Source: Desulfobulbus sp.
GTDB taxonomy: Bacteria > Desulfobacterota > Desulfobulbia > Desulfobulbales > Desulfobulbaceae
Assembly (NCBI GenBank): GCA_028684915.1
Contig: JAQUEZ010000042.1
Location: forward strand, 1 to 39,285
Length of the DNA: 39,285 nt
Direction: 5' to 3'
Shown one piece after another: positions 1 to 7,750 of the stretch. Within the stretch, counting starts at the first letter, position 1; the number at the start of each line of letters is the position of its first letter. The position numbers and the translations under genes are program-made. A model generated the notes under the pieces. It saw nothing but the letters and a program-made list of their open reading frames with translations. It did not search any database and had not been told where the DNA came from.

Positions 1-41
1 CATTTTTCGTTGGGGCAGAAACATTGATCAAGCTCAGCCAT
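1..41 (-). CDS. start of a minus-strand gene cut by the window edge
   Basis: Only the first 13 codons are inside the window (MAELDQCFCPNEK). An ATG at 39-41 is preceded on the minus strand by a perfect AGGAGG ribosome binding site at 48-53 with a 6-nt spacer, which is the main reason to call it. It lies downstream of, and in the same direction as, the small protein at 93-437 and nrdJ, so it may belong to the same transcript. Two closely spaced cysteines are visible (CFC). No function can be assigned. Confidence 0.55.
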   Translation of the reverse strand, partial: MAELDQCFCPNEK

Positions 42-92
42 CGATTGCCTCCTAATTCAAAATTAAATTCGATGAGGCAAGTGTAATGCAAG

Positions 93-437
93 TCATGACT
101 TTTTGTCAACCAAGTGGGGACATCGCCTAATATTTGAAGCGTTGGAAATTGTAACGCTTGTATTATGCACGATTTTGGTTTGATTAGCAGGGGTATCTTT
201 GCCTTCGATCTTGTCTATCCCGGGTGAAGATATTTTCCCATACCCAGTCTCCTCTTCCAACGGGCTAATAGACTTCCATTCTATGAGTCCTTGTTCTCCC
301 AACTGTTTGCTTATGGCAAGGATCTCTTGCATTGAGAGTTGACCACTAAAATCATCTGGTGTGGGGCAAAACATATCTTCCCTTCGACGCTCATAGTATT
401 TATGTAGCACAATCCCCTGTAGTTCCGTGTCGTTCAT
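93..437 (-). CDS. hypothetical winged-helix-like protein, 114 aa
   Basis: Small protein of unknown function. The first ~85 residues have the pattern of a small winged-helix fold: a basic helix (YYERRRED), a helix containing LSMQEILAISKQLGEQGLIEW, then a short strand/turn region ending GYGKISSPGIDKIEG, as in MarR-like wings. The C-terminal 30 residues are polar and probably disordered. I prefer the ATG at 437, which gives MNDTELQG and has a GGGGAG-type ribosome binding site, over an upstream in-frame start at 476 that would overlap the end of nrdJ. It begins 14 nt after the nrdJ stop and is probably co-transcribed with it. Whether it regulates anything is unknown. Confidence 0.6.
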   Translation of the reverse strand: MNDTELQGIVLHKYYERRREDMFCPTPDDFSGQLSMQEILAISKQLGEQGLIEWKSISPLEEETGYGKISSPGIDKIEGKDTPANQTKIVHNTSVTISNASNIRRCPHLVDKKS

Positions 438-451
438 CTTACCACTCCCCA

Positions 452-2623
452 TCACGAACACTTCGAATATCCGCAATCCTTACACACCTCACACCCCTCT
501 TCAAATAACAGTTTCCCCTGACATTCCGGGCAAATCGACGCAAATCCATGCTGGGTGGCTGCCATAAACGATTTTAATAATTTACCCAGCTGGGCAGGCA
601 GATCGAGCATGTGCCCGGAAGAGCGGTCCAGTTGCTTGATGATCTCATCCATGGGAATCTGGTAGCGCAGCGCCAAAGACACCAGACGGCAGGTGGTGGT
701 CCACATGGTGGATTTGTCTTTCAAGTCTACTCGGTTATCAAAGGGGAATTTGGCAAAGACCTCCATTGGCTTCTCTTCCTCATCAAAGCAGACGATAAGG
801 TAAATGGTCTCCTGGTTGATGTCTTTGAGCCGATAACGCTTGGCACTGAGGACATCGGGCAGGGTGGACTTCTGTACCAGACCATCGCTGCCGGCGACTG
901 CGGTATTATCCGGGCTGGAAGCCACAGTGTTAAGCACCTGATGATCGCGGGAACCATCGCGGTAAACGGTCAGGCCTTTGCAGCCGAGTTCAAAGCCGAG
1001 CATATAGGAGGTGCGAACATCGTCCTGGGTGGCGGAAGACGGCAGGTTGATGGTCTTGCTGATTGAGGAATCGACCCCGTTGTTCTGCAGGATACCCTGC
1101 ATGCGGATGTGTTGTTCCGGGCTGATATCCTGGGCCGTGCGGAAAATTTCCTGCCAACGCTCCGGGATCTCCTTGTGGCCGATGACCGTACCGGAGGAAG
1201 CTACCTTCTCCATCAATTCGGCGGAGTAGAAACCTTGTTTGCGGGCCGCCTTCTCAAAGAGCTTGTTGACCATCAAGAGGCGGTCACCGTCCATGACGTT
1301 TTTGATCATGACGATGGAAAAATAGGGCTCGCAGCCTGAAGCACAGTCCGCGATCATCGAGACGGTGCCGGTGGGCTGGATCGAAGTCAGGGCGGCGTTA
1401 CGCCGGGGCGGATACTTGTTAAAGGTTTTGTCGTAGGCTGGAAAAGGTCCCTTCAAGGCGGCAAGGGCAACCGAGGCGACCTCGGCCTCTTTGCGGATAA
1501 AAGCCATGACCTCGGAGGCGGTTTCGCGCCCCTCCTCGCTGCCGTAGGGCCGTTCAAGCTGGATGAGCATGTCGTGCATACCCATGATCCCCAGCCCTAC
1601 CTTACGAGTTTTTTGGGTCATCTCGGCAATCTCGGGAATGGGAAAACGGTTGCAGTCGATGACATTATCTAAAAACCGTACCGCCAGTCGGGTGGTTTCC
1701 CCCAGACGATCATAGTCGACCTTCCCTTCCTTGACGTATTGGCCGAGATTGATCGAGCCCAGGTTGCAGGACTCATAGGGCAGGAGCCACTGCTCGCCGC
1801 AGGGGTTGGTTGCCTCGAACTTGCCCAGTTGGGGCGTGGAGTTGTCGCGGTTGGCGGCATCGATGAACAGTACTCCGGGCTCACCGTTATGCCAGGCGAG
1901 ATCGATGATTTTATCAAAGACCTCACGGGCGCGCAGGGTCTCGATAACCTGGCCGTTGGAAGGATCGACCAGATCGTATTCCTCATCGTTTCTGACCGCC
2001 TCCATGAACAAATCGGTAATGGCGACACTGAAGTTGAAGTTGGTGTAGCGGGTCTGATCCTGCTTGGCAACGATGAACTGGAGGATGTCGGGATGATCGA
2101 CCCGAAGCACGCCCATGTTGGCGCCTCGACGTTTCCCTCCCTGTTTGATGGTTTCGGTGGCCGCATCAAAGACTGCGGCAAAGCTCAACGGTCCGGAGGC
2201 CACGCCTTGGGTTGAGCGGACCGCCGAATTTTTTGGCCGCAACCGGGAAAAGGAATAGCCGGTGCCGCCACCGGTCTTGTGAACCAGGGCGCCGTTGCGG
2301 ATGGAGGTAAAAATACCGTCCATTGAATCTTCCACTGGCAAAACAAAGCAGGCGGAAAGCTGGCCCAAATCGGTACCTGCGTTCATTAGGCAGGGTGAAT
2401 TGGGAAGAAAATCGAGGTAGTAGATCATACTGAAGAAACGATCGGCCAGGCCCTCATAGTCCGGCTGACCCTGATCGACCAGGGCCACGGCGCTGCTGAC
2501 CCGACGGCAAAGGGTTTCCCAATTTTCTATCGGTTTGCCCTCTGCATCCTTCAGATAGTACCTCCTCTCGAGAACGGTCTCTGCGGTTTCGGTGAGCTGC
2601 TGACGGGTGATGCTTCTGGTCAT
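452..2623 (-). CDS. nrdJ: adenosylcobalamin-dependent class II ribonucleotide reductase, 723 aa
   Basis: Reduces ribonucleotides to deoxyribonucleotides in the cytoplasm using a radical generated from adenosylcobalamin, so it works with or without oxygen. The catalytic core is intact: partner cysteine near residue 92 (SACFVLP), the N-x-C-x-E finger loop at 273-277 (NPCGEQ), second redox cysteine in CNLGSINL near 286, and PTGTVSMIADCASG further on. TGGGTGYSFSRLRP and RRGANMGVLRVDHPD are characteristic of class II enzymes. A C-terminal Cys cluster (CPEC...CEVC..CGYSKC) is the flexible zinc/thiol tail. I chose the ATG at 2623, with AGAGGA six bases upstream; an ATG at 2647 has a weaker site and an in-frame extension to 2773 looks non-coding. 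Possible NrdR boxes lie about 180 bp upstream. Confidence 0.95.
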   Translation of the reverse strand: MTRSITRQQLTETAETVLERRYYLKDAEGKPIENWETLCRRVSSAVALVDQGQPDYEGLADRFFSMIYYLDFLPNSPCLMNAGTDLGQLSACFVLPVEDSMDGIFTSIRNGALVHKTGGGTGYSFSRLRPKNSAVRSTQGVASGPLSFAAVFDAATETIKQGGKRRGANMGVLRVDHPDILQFIVAKQDQTRYTNFNFSVAITDLFMEAVRNDEEYDLVDPSNGQVIETLRAREVFDKIIDLAWHNGEPGVLFIDAANRDNSTPQLGKFEATNPCGEQWLLPYESCNLGSINLGQYVKEGKVDYDRLGETTRLAVRFLDNVIDCNRFPIPEIAEMTQKTRKVGLGIMGMHDMLIQLERPYGSEEGRETASEVMAFIRKEAEVASVALAALKGPFPAYDKTFNKYPPRRNAALTSIQPTGTVSMIADCASGCEPYFSIVMIKNVMDGDRLLMVNKLFEKAARKQGFYSAELMEKVASSGTVIGHKEIPERWQEIFRTAQDISPEQHIRMQGILQNNGVDSSISKTINLPSSATQDDVRTSYMLGFELGCKGLTVYRDGSRDHQVLNTVASSPDNTAVAGSDGLVQKSTLPDVLSAKRYRLKDINQETIYLIVCFDEEEKPMEVFAKFPFDNRVDLKDKSTMWTTTCRLVSLALRYQIPMDEIIKQLDRSSGHMLDLPAQLGKLLKSFMAATQHGFASICPECQGKLLFEEGCEVCKDCGYSKCS

Positions 2624-2799
2624 GTTTTCCTCTTTGCTAGTGGTCATTTGGTCTACTTCTCTAAAGTAACGAAACGGGATCGAACGCCCGAATATGAATG
2701 GCAGGTTCACCGCAAAACCTTGCGGCATCGGCCTTTTGAACGAGACGGCAGCCAGGGAAATTATCAAGGCCACCTCGGTTTCGGCTGCGGCAGATTATC

Positions 2800-2847
2800 A
2801 CAACATATAGAGAGCATCAACAATAAACGGTGCAACATGTAGTGTTT
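2800..2847 (-). promoter_or_regulatory. possible tandem NrdR boxes upstream of nrdJ
   Basis: Two related 16-mers start at 2800 and 2832, exactly 32 bp apart. They share the pattern CAACATrTAGnG. By eye each matches 10-11 of 16 positions of the NrdR box consensus acaCwAtATaTwGtgt, and paired boxes about three helical turns apart are the usual NrdR arrangement upstream of nrd genes. The pair lies in the 557-bp intergenic region between nrdJ and the DsbA-like gene. The match is imperfect, so this is a suggestion. I see no other clear feature in this gap. Confidence 0.35.
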
Positions 2848-3180
2848 TTTCAAAACATCCTGTTTTCAACGAGATCAGTAAAAAATGTCCTAATTTGACT
2901 TTTCCACCCCCAGATTTCTCGCAGGCCGCCCCCCTGCCCTATCCCCCCGTATCAGGGTTATTGGGAACTGAGCACGCCAACAACCAAGCTCTTGCCTGCC
3001 CAATGACGAGGCTTGCTGCTTGCGCATTGCCGCCTCTATCATTATAGTGTGGGTTATTTTCCGGGACGGACACCCATCCCCCTGGAATTTCAAGAAGATA
3101 TGATCAAAGAACATCATTTTCACCAGCCACGGGCACCCAGAGCCCTCAAACCCCTTTCCGCGAAAGGATACCAATTTCCC

Positions 3181-4044
3181 ATGCTGAAAAAAATCGTTCT
3201 CTCCGCCGCCCTGTTACTCCCCCTCTCCATTCACGCCCAAGCCGCACCCACCAACGATTCTGCCGGTAATCTGAATTGGTCGATCCAGACGTCGTGGTCG
3301 ATTCCCGCCAAGCCGGTTGACATTGCCCAATCCCTCGACAACAAACGGGTTTTCATTTTAGGGGACAACGCCAAAATTTATATTTTCGCCCCCAATGGCA
3401 GACCGCTGGGCGTAATGCCGGTGGATCCCGGGGTAAACGCGATCGACATTTCCGCCCGCGGCGACATTCTCTACCTGGCCAACGAAAAGGCCAAGACTTA
3501 CAGCGCGGTGGATATCAGCTTTAATCAGAATATCGACATCACCGGCGCCCCAGTGCGCGGCAAGATCGATGCTCCGGTGACCCTGGTCCTGTTTTCGGAT
3601 TTCGAATGCCCCTGGTGCGGTCGACTCGAGCCAGTCCTGACCGAGTTGCTGGCGAAAAACCAGGATAAGCTGCGCATTGTGTTTAAGCACATGCCTCTGC
3701 CTATGCATCAATATGCCGAGAACGCTGCCCTGGCAGCGATTGCAGCCCAACGGCAGGGAAAATTCTGGGAAATGCACGACATCCTGTTCCAAATTAAAAA
3801 TTGGACGGACAGCACAGTCGAAGAGACTGCCCAGAAAATCGGCCTGAATATGGAGAAATTCCACGCCGATCTGGTCAGCCCGGAAGTGCAGGCACAGCTC
3901 GCCAAAGACGCCACCGATGCTCAAGCTGCGGATATTACCGCCACGCCATCACTGTTTATCAACACCAAGCCGGTACGCGACCGTTCCCTTGCGGCCATGC
4001 AGCAGATGGTTGACGAGGCCCTTGCCGCCGCAGGAGCCAAATAA
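3181..4044 (+). CDS. exported DsbA-family thiol:disulfide protein, 287 aa
   Basis: Periplasmic thioredoxin-fold protein. An N-terminal signal peptide (MLKKIVLSAALLLPLSIHAQA) is followed by a ~90-residue domain with two propeller-blade-like strands (RVFILGDNAKIYIFAPNG; DISARGDILYLANEKAKTYSAV). A DsbA-like domain starts near residue 117, with redox motif CPWC at 143-146 and the cis-proline loop TATPS at 253-257. The CPWC motif, a histidine/methionine-rich loop (FKHMPLPMHQYAENAA) and the helical insert fit the Thioredoxin_4/DsbA_4 group. Function is probably oxidation, isomerisation or reduction of cysteine pairs; the direction cannot be told from sequence. The ATG at 3181 is chosen because the signal peptide starts there. 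The next gene begins 1 nt after its stop, so it heads an operon with phoH. Confidence 0.85.
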   Translation: MLKKIVLSAALLLPLSIHAQAAPTNDSAGNLNWSIQTSWSIPAKPVDIAQSLDNKRVFILGDNAKIYIFAPNGRPLGVMPVDPGVNAIDISARGDILYLANEKAKTYSAVDISFNQNIDITGAPVRGKIDAPVTLVLFSDFECPWCGRLEPVLTELLAKNQDKLRIVFKHMPLPMHQYAENAALAAIAAQRQGKFWEMHDILFQIKNWTDSTVEETAQKIGLNMEKFHADLVSPEVQAQLAKDATDAQAADITATPSLFINTKPVRDRSLAAMQQMVDEALAAAGAK

Positions 4045-4045
4045 G

Positions 4046-5050
4046 GTGAAATCGGCTGCTCTCAATCTGGAAACCACCAAAGAGCTATCCTTTACCGATA
4101 ACCGGGTTGCCCAGCTGCTCTTTGGCGACCTAAACCGCAACCTGCATACCATAGAGCAGGCCACGGGCGTTGCCATAAATGCCCGCGGTAACGAAGTACA
4201 GATCCAGGGCCGGACGCACGCAGTGGAACTGGCCGCCTCCACACTGGAGCAGATGTATGGACTATTGCTCAAAGGGTATCCGGTATTCAGCCAGGATATT
4301 GCCTTTGGGATCAAGATTCTGGAATCTTCACCCAAGGCACGGCTGGAGGAGATTTTTCTTGATAAAGTCTGTATCACCTCACACAAGCGGGTGATCTCGC
4401 CCAAATCGGTTAATCAAAAGCTCTACATCGAGGCCATCCGCGAAAACGATATTGTCTTCGGCATTGGTCCGGCCGGAACCGGAAAGACCTATCTGGCCGT
4501 AGCTATGGCTGTTTCGGCAATTTCCAGGGAAGAAGTGTCAAAAATCATCCTCACCCGCCCAGCGGTGGAGGCTGGAGAAAAACTCGGGTTTCTCCCTGGG
4601 GATATGGCGCAAAAAGTCGATCCGTACCTGCGCCCGCTGACTGATGCAATCAATGACATGCTCGGCCAAGAACGAACCCAAGAGCTGACTGAACGCGGCG
4701 CAATCGAGGTGGCACCGCTGGCCTTCATGCGCGGTCGGACGCTCAACAACGCCTTTATCATCCTTGATGAGGCCCAAAACACCACCCGCGAACAGATGAA
4801 GATGTTTCTCACCCGGATCGGGTTTGACTCGCAGGCAGTGATCACCGGAGACATTACCCAGATCGACCTGCCCGGGGCCAATAAATCCGGCTTGATCCAG
4901 GCAGAAAAGATCCTCACCGGCATCAAGGGGATCGCCTTTCGTCACTTTGCCAAATCCGACGTAGTCCGCCATCCGCTGGTGCAGGAGATCATCCACGCCT
5001 ATGAAATGCAGGAGGCCACCCGCCACTCTGCCAAGAAAAGCGAGGTCTGA
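4046..5050 (+). CDS. phoH: PhoH-family ATPase (YbeZ-like), 334 aa
   Basis: PhoH/YbeZ-type P-loop ATPase, a family linked to RNA metabolism and found beside YbeY in most proteobacteria. Walker A is GPAGTGKT at residues 141-148, Walker [11 protein letters not shown] at 236-245, with the conserved [16 protein letters not shown] segment between them. An N-terminal KH-like region (~20-75, [20 protein letters not shown]) precedes the ATPase core. The start is a GTG at 4046, one base after the preceding stop, with CAGGAG at 4031-4036. A longer reading starting upstream overlaps the previous gene and is rejected. The length is typical of the family. The next gene, ybeY-pdxJ, starts 2 nt after the stop, so the PhoH-YbeY pairing is conserved here. 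Confidence 0.93.
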   Translation: MKSAALNLETTKELSFTDNRVAQLLFGDLNRNLHTIEQATGVAINARGNEVQIQGRTHAVELAASTLEQMYGLLLKGYPVFSQDIAFGIKILESSPKARLEEIFLDKVCITSHKRVISPKSVNQKLYIEAIRENDIVFGIGPAGTGKTYLAVAMAVSAISREEVSKIILTRPAVEAGEKLGFLPGDMAQKVDPYLRPLTDAINDMLGQERTQELTERGAIEVAPLAFMRGRTLNNAFIILDEAQNTTREQMKMFLTRIGFDSQAVITGDITQIDLPGANKSGLIQAEKILTGIKGIAFRHFAKSDVVRHPLVQEIIHAYEMQEATRHSAKKSEV

Positions 5051-5052
5051 AC

Positions 5053-6231
5053 ATGCCCGCCCATTTCACTCTCAACCCGTCGATCAAACACCTGCCGCTC
5101 AACCAACGTTTCCTCCAGCTACGGACCGAACAGCTCCAGCACCAACTTGGGCTTGAGGAAACCGAGGTAAGTATCGTGCTCATGGACGATGCCGAGATGG
5201 CTGCCTACAACGAGCAATATCGCCACAAACAAGGACCGACCAACGTCCTTTCCTTCCCTGCAGGCGAGGGGGAATCTGGGTTTTCAATCCCGGACAACGA
5301 ACTGGGCGATATTCTTATCTCGGTGGATACCGCCCGGCGCGAGGCTATAGCCGAACAGCACAGTCTGCACCACCGCCTCATCGAGCTGATCATCCACGGC
5401 CTGCTGCACCTGATCGGCTACGACCATGAACGGTCCGAGGAAGAGGCGATCCGTATGTGGGATTTCGAAAAAGAATTATTTAAGCAACTGCACAGCCAAA
5501 GGAGAACCAATATGCCCTTTCTCGCCATCAATGTTGACCATATCGCGACCATCCGCCAAGCCCGGGGCGGAGCCGAGCCGGATCCCGTTCTTGCAGCAGG
5601 TATCTGCGAGCTTGCCGGTGCCGAGGGTATTGTGGTGCATCTGCGTGAAGATCGGCGCCACATCCAGGACCGCGACGTACGCCTCTTGCGGCAGACAGTA
5701 AAGACCAAGCTCAATCTTGAGATGGCCAACGTGCCAGAAATTGTCGATATTGCTTTGGAAGTCGTGCCGGATATGATTACTCTGGTGCCGGAAAAACGCA
5801 AAGAGCTGACCACTGAAGGCGGATTGGATGTCGTCGCTCATGCCAAGAAACTGACCAAGACCATCAGCAAGATGCGCAAGGCCGGGATCCCGGTGTCCCT
5901 ATTTATTGATCCCAATGCGGAGCAGGTTCAGGCGGCGATCGATGTCGGTGCAACCTATGTGGAGCTGCACACCGGTCGCTACTGTGATGCCGAGAGCGAA
6001 GATGAGCAGGAGCAGGAATTCCATCTCATCGAGCAAACCTCGGAGCTGGCCTATGACTCAGGCCTGCGGGTTAATGCCGGCCATGGGCTTGATTACCGCA
6101 ACACCCACCCCATTGCCGCCCTACCCTTTGTCGAGGAGTTGAGCATCGGCCATGCGGTAATCAGCCGTGCGGTTCTGGTTGGCCTGGATCAAGCGGTGCG
6201 GGAGATGTTGAATATTGTGCGATCGATTTGA
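5053..6231 (+). CDS. ybeY-pdxJ: in-frame fusion of YbeY endoribonuclease and PdxJ pyridoxine 5'-phosphate synthase, 392 aa
   Basis: Residues 1-~150 are YbeY, the metal-dependent endoribonuclease of 16S rRNA maturation and ribosome quality control, with the complete zinc site [11 protein letters not shown] at 115-125. Residues 154-392 are a full-length PdxJ, which condenses 1-deoxyxylulose 5-phosphate with 3-amino-1-hydroxyacetone phosphate to make pyridoxine 5'-phosphate. It starts [20 protein letters not shown] and contains [30 protein letters not shown] and [11 protein letters not shown]. No stop separates the two halves, yet an ATG at 5512 has its own AAGGAG at 5498. PdxJ may therefore be made both as part of the fusion and alone. 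It is tightly linked to phoH upstream. The two activities are unrelated, so the fusion probably reflects loss of a stop codon between operon neighbours. Confidence 0.92.
   Translation: MPAHFTLNPSIKHLPLNQRFLQLRTEQLQHQLGLEETEVSIVLMDDAEMAAYNEQYRHKQGPTNVLSFPAGEGESGFSIPDNELGDILISVDTARREAIAEQHSLHHRLIELIIHGLLHLIGYDHERSEEEAIRMWDFEKELFKQLHSQRRTNMPFLAINVDHIATIRQARGGAEPDPVLAAGICELAGAEGIVVHLREDRRHIQDRDVRLLRQTVKTKLNLEMANVPEIVDIALEVVPDMITLVPEKRKELTTEGGLDVVAHAKKLTKTISKMRKAGIPVSLFIDPNAEQVQAAIDVGATYVELHTGRYCDAESEDEQEQEFHLIEQTSELAYDSGLRVNAGHGLDYRNTHPIAALPFVEELSIGHAVISRAVLVGLDQAVREMLNIVRSI
5498..5514 (+). promoter_or_regulatory. internal ribosome binding site and start for stand-alone PdxJ
   Basis: AAGGAG at about 5498-5503 is followed after 8 bases by ATG at 5512-5514, in frame with the upstream YbeY reading frame. 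The protein starting here matches the usual PdxJ N-terminus and length (239 aa). This is the arrangement expected of two separate genes, except that there is no stop codon before the ATG. Confidence 0.6.
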
Positions 6232-6250
6232 GGGAACGGAAGGATCAAAG

Positions 6251-6350
6251 GAGATCTTTCCCGTTGGTCGAGACGACATTGAGGTGATGCGAGGCTTTAT
6301 CAGCGCAGCCACTTATCAAGGTCATCCCGAACGGAGGTGAGGGATCTCTC
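6251..6350. repeat. inverted pair of REP-like dispersed repeats between convergent genes
   Basis: Between the convergent pdxJ and potassium-channel genes, 6251-6278 (GAGATCTTTCCCGTTGGTCG...) and 6321-6350 (GTCATCCCGAACGGAGGTGA...) resemble opposite-orientation copies of the GTCATCCCGAACGGAG...GGATCTC type of short intergenic repeat seen many times in some deltaproteobacterial genomes. They are imperfect inverted copies of each other. They may fold into a long hairpin that terminates or stabilises both transcripts. Recognition rests on memory of the motif plus the visible inverted similarity. Confidence 0.4.
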
Positions 6351-6411
6351 TTACATAAATTCTTTAATATGAGGGCGTTTTGAACACGCTTTGATTTCAG
6401 CCCCTCTGGGA

Positions 6412-7398
6412 TCACATCTCCTTCCCCAAGCCAATGATGTGTTCGCTGGCACCGAGCACGATGAGGATATCATCGACCATAATCACCGAATCGGGTTTGG
6501 GATTAAAGAGCATGGTGCCGTCCAGACGCTTGATCGCAACTACGATTACGTCATACCGCTTGCGGATCTCCGACTCAATCAGGTTTTTTCCTGCCATACG
6601 CGAATCGGCAGTCACCCGCAACTCCTCCATGATCAAGTCGAGTTCACCGGCCCGCATGGTGAGATCGATAAAATCGGTGACCGTGGGCCGAACAATGAGA
6701 TGGGCCATGCGCCGGGCGCCGATGGAGTACGGCGAGATAACCTTGGTCGCACCCGCCCGTTTGAGTTTGGTCTGCACACCCTGCCCACCGCTGGAACGAG
6801 CCATAATAAACAAATCCTTATTCAGACCGCGTGCGGTCAGGGTGATATAGAGGTTGTCCGCATCCGAGGCAACCACCGACACCAAACCCTTTGCCCGCTC
6901 GATTCCGGCATTCAAGAGCACCTCATCATCCGAGGCGTCACCCTTGAACCAGATATACTGGAGTTCCTCCAGGGATTTGAGCTCACCATCATCCTTTTCG
7001 ATCACCAAAAACGGCCGGTGATGCTCCAGGAGAATCTTGCAGATTTCCTTGCCGATGCGGCCAAACCCACAGACAATGTAATGATCCCGCAATCGGGCAA
7101 TTTCTTTGTTCATTTTTCTCCTCTTGTACAGCCCGCGCAACTCACCTTCAATCATGGTCTCGGTGATCTTACTAAAGGTATACATTACAAAGCTGACGCT
7201 GGTGATAACCAGAAAAACAGTGAATACCCGTCCAGCAGGGTGAATCGGCACGATATCGCCATACCCTACGGTGAACACGGTGATAATGGTCAGGTACAAT
7301 CCCATCCAGAAACCAGTATTCTCCAGCAGCATATACCCAAAGGTACCGCCAAAAAGAAGCGCCAGAAAGATGAGGGCAATGATAATGATTTTGCGCAT
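6412..7398 (-). CDS. two-TM potassium channel with RCK (TrkA-N and TrkA-C) domains, 328 aa
   Basis: Inner-membrane potassium channel of the MthK/Kch type. The first helix is at residues 3-22, the pore helix and selectivity filter TVGYGD at 43-48, and the second helix at about 57-78. A cytoplasmic RCK/TrkA-N Rossmann domain follows, with GFGRIG at 111-116 and the acidic end of strand 2 (VIEKD). A TrkA-C domain occupies the last ~80 residues (MEELRVTADSRMAGKNL...VDDILIVLG). Gating by nucleotide or divalent cation is likely from the family. The ATG at 7398 gives a natural first helix, although the ribosome binding site is weak. It converges with pdxJ and is the last chromosomal gene before the tRNA. 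Confidence 0.92.
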   Translation of the reverse strand: MRKIIIIALIFLALLFGGTFGYMLLENTGFWMGLYLTIITVFTVGYGDIVPIHPAGRVFTVFLVITSVSFVMYTFSKITETMIEGELRGLYKRRKMNKEIARLRDHYIVCGFGRIGKEICKILLEHHRPFLVIEKDDGELKSLEELQYIWFKGDASDDEVLLNAGIERAKGLVSVVASDADNLYITLTARGLNKDLFIMARSSGGQGVQTKLKRAGATKVISPYSIGARRMAHLIVRPTVTDFIDLTMRAGELDLIMEELRVTADSRMAGKNLIESEIRKRYDVIVVAIKRLDGTMLFNPKPDSVIMVDDILIVLGASEHIIGLGKEM

Positions 7399-7559
7399 GA
7401 TTTCAGTTAGGGAATAGGACGGAGCAATTCTTTAAATTGCGCTACCATAGCACAGCTACGCCAGAAAATGCCACCGTTAACCCGCTGGAACTTCAAAAGC
7501 TTCTCTCCTACATCTCCGTTTGACAAAGGCGAATGAGAAGTGTATAAAACTCCAACTTT

Positions 7560-7645
7560 GCCCGGATGGCGGAACTGGTAGACGCAAGGGACTTAAAATC
7601 CCTCGGCCTTCGGCTGTACGAGTTCGATTCTCGTTCCGGGTACCA
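7560..7645 (+). tRNA. tRNA-Leu (anticodon UAA), integration target
   Basis: 86-nt tRNA including an encoded CCA. The acceptor stem pairs GCCCGGA with TCCGGGT (one G-U pair), and the anticodon loop CTTAAAA has TAA at 7594-7596. A long class II variable arm (CTCGGCCTTCGGCTG) and a 5-bp T stem ACGAG/CTCGT around TTCGATT complete it. The class II arm and UAA anticodon give leucine. The integrase gene begins 106 bp downstream in the same direction, the classic layout of an element integrated into a tRNA 3' end. No second copy of the tRNA 3' end is visible in the window. Confidence 0.97.
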
Positions 7646-7654
7646 ACAATAATA

Positions 7655-7690
7655 CAGCCACTTAGCTTAATTGCCGAGTGGCTGTTTTTG
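7655..7690 (+). terminator. intrinsic terminator after tRNA-Leu
   Basis: Perfect 8-bp stem CAGCCACT (7655-7662) / AGTGGCTG (7677-7684), a 14-nt loop, then TTTTTG. It ends tRNA transcription and insulates the integrase. As it lies beyond the tRNA it probably belongs to the element if attL is in the tRNA 3' end. Confidence 0.85.
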
Positions 7691-7704
7691 TTTCCAATTG
7701 ACTT

Positions 7705-7724
7705 TTTGGTGCAAATTTGGTGCA
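7705..7724 (+). repeat. direct repeats TTTGGTGCA beside attL, possible integrase arm sites
   Basis: TTTGGTGCA occurs at 7705-7713 and 7716-7724, an 11-bp period, between the tRNA and the integrase start. Short TGGTGCA-type repeats beside tRNA attachment sites are common in P4-like islands and are candidate arm-type binding sites. No biochemical inference is possible from sequence alone. Confidence 0.4.
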
Positions 7725-7750
7725 CTCGCTTCAAATAAAAAGGAGTCAAT

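Noticed and set aside
2624..2800. Cobalamin riboswitch upstream of the B12-dependent nrdJ
   Set aside because: No convincing B12 box or conserved core on the minus strand; only a small CCGCAA/TTGCGG hairpin near 2,712-2,727.
2890..3174. 94-aa minus-strand ORF between nrdJ and the DsbA-like gene
   Set aside because: No ribosome binding site, no recognisable fold, and it overlaps the leader of the DsbA-like gene.
6391..7410. 339-aa plus-strand ORF opposite the potassium channel
   Set aside because: It is the antisense shadow of the channel gene, rich in His/Arg/Gln and without domains.
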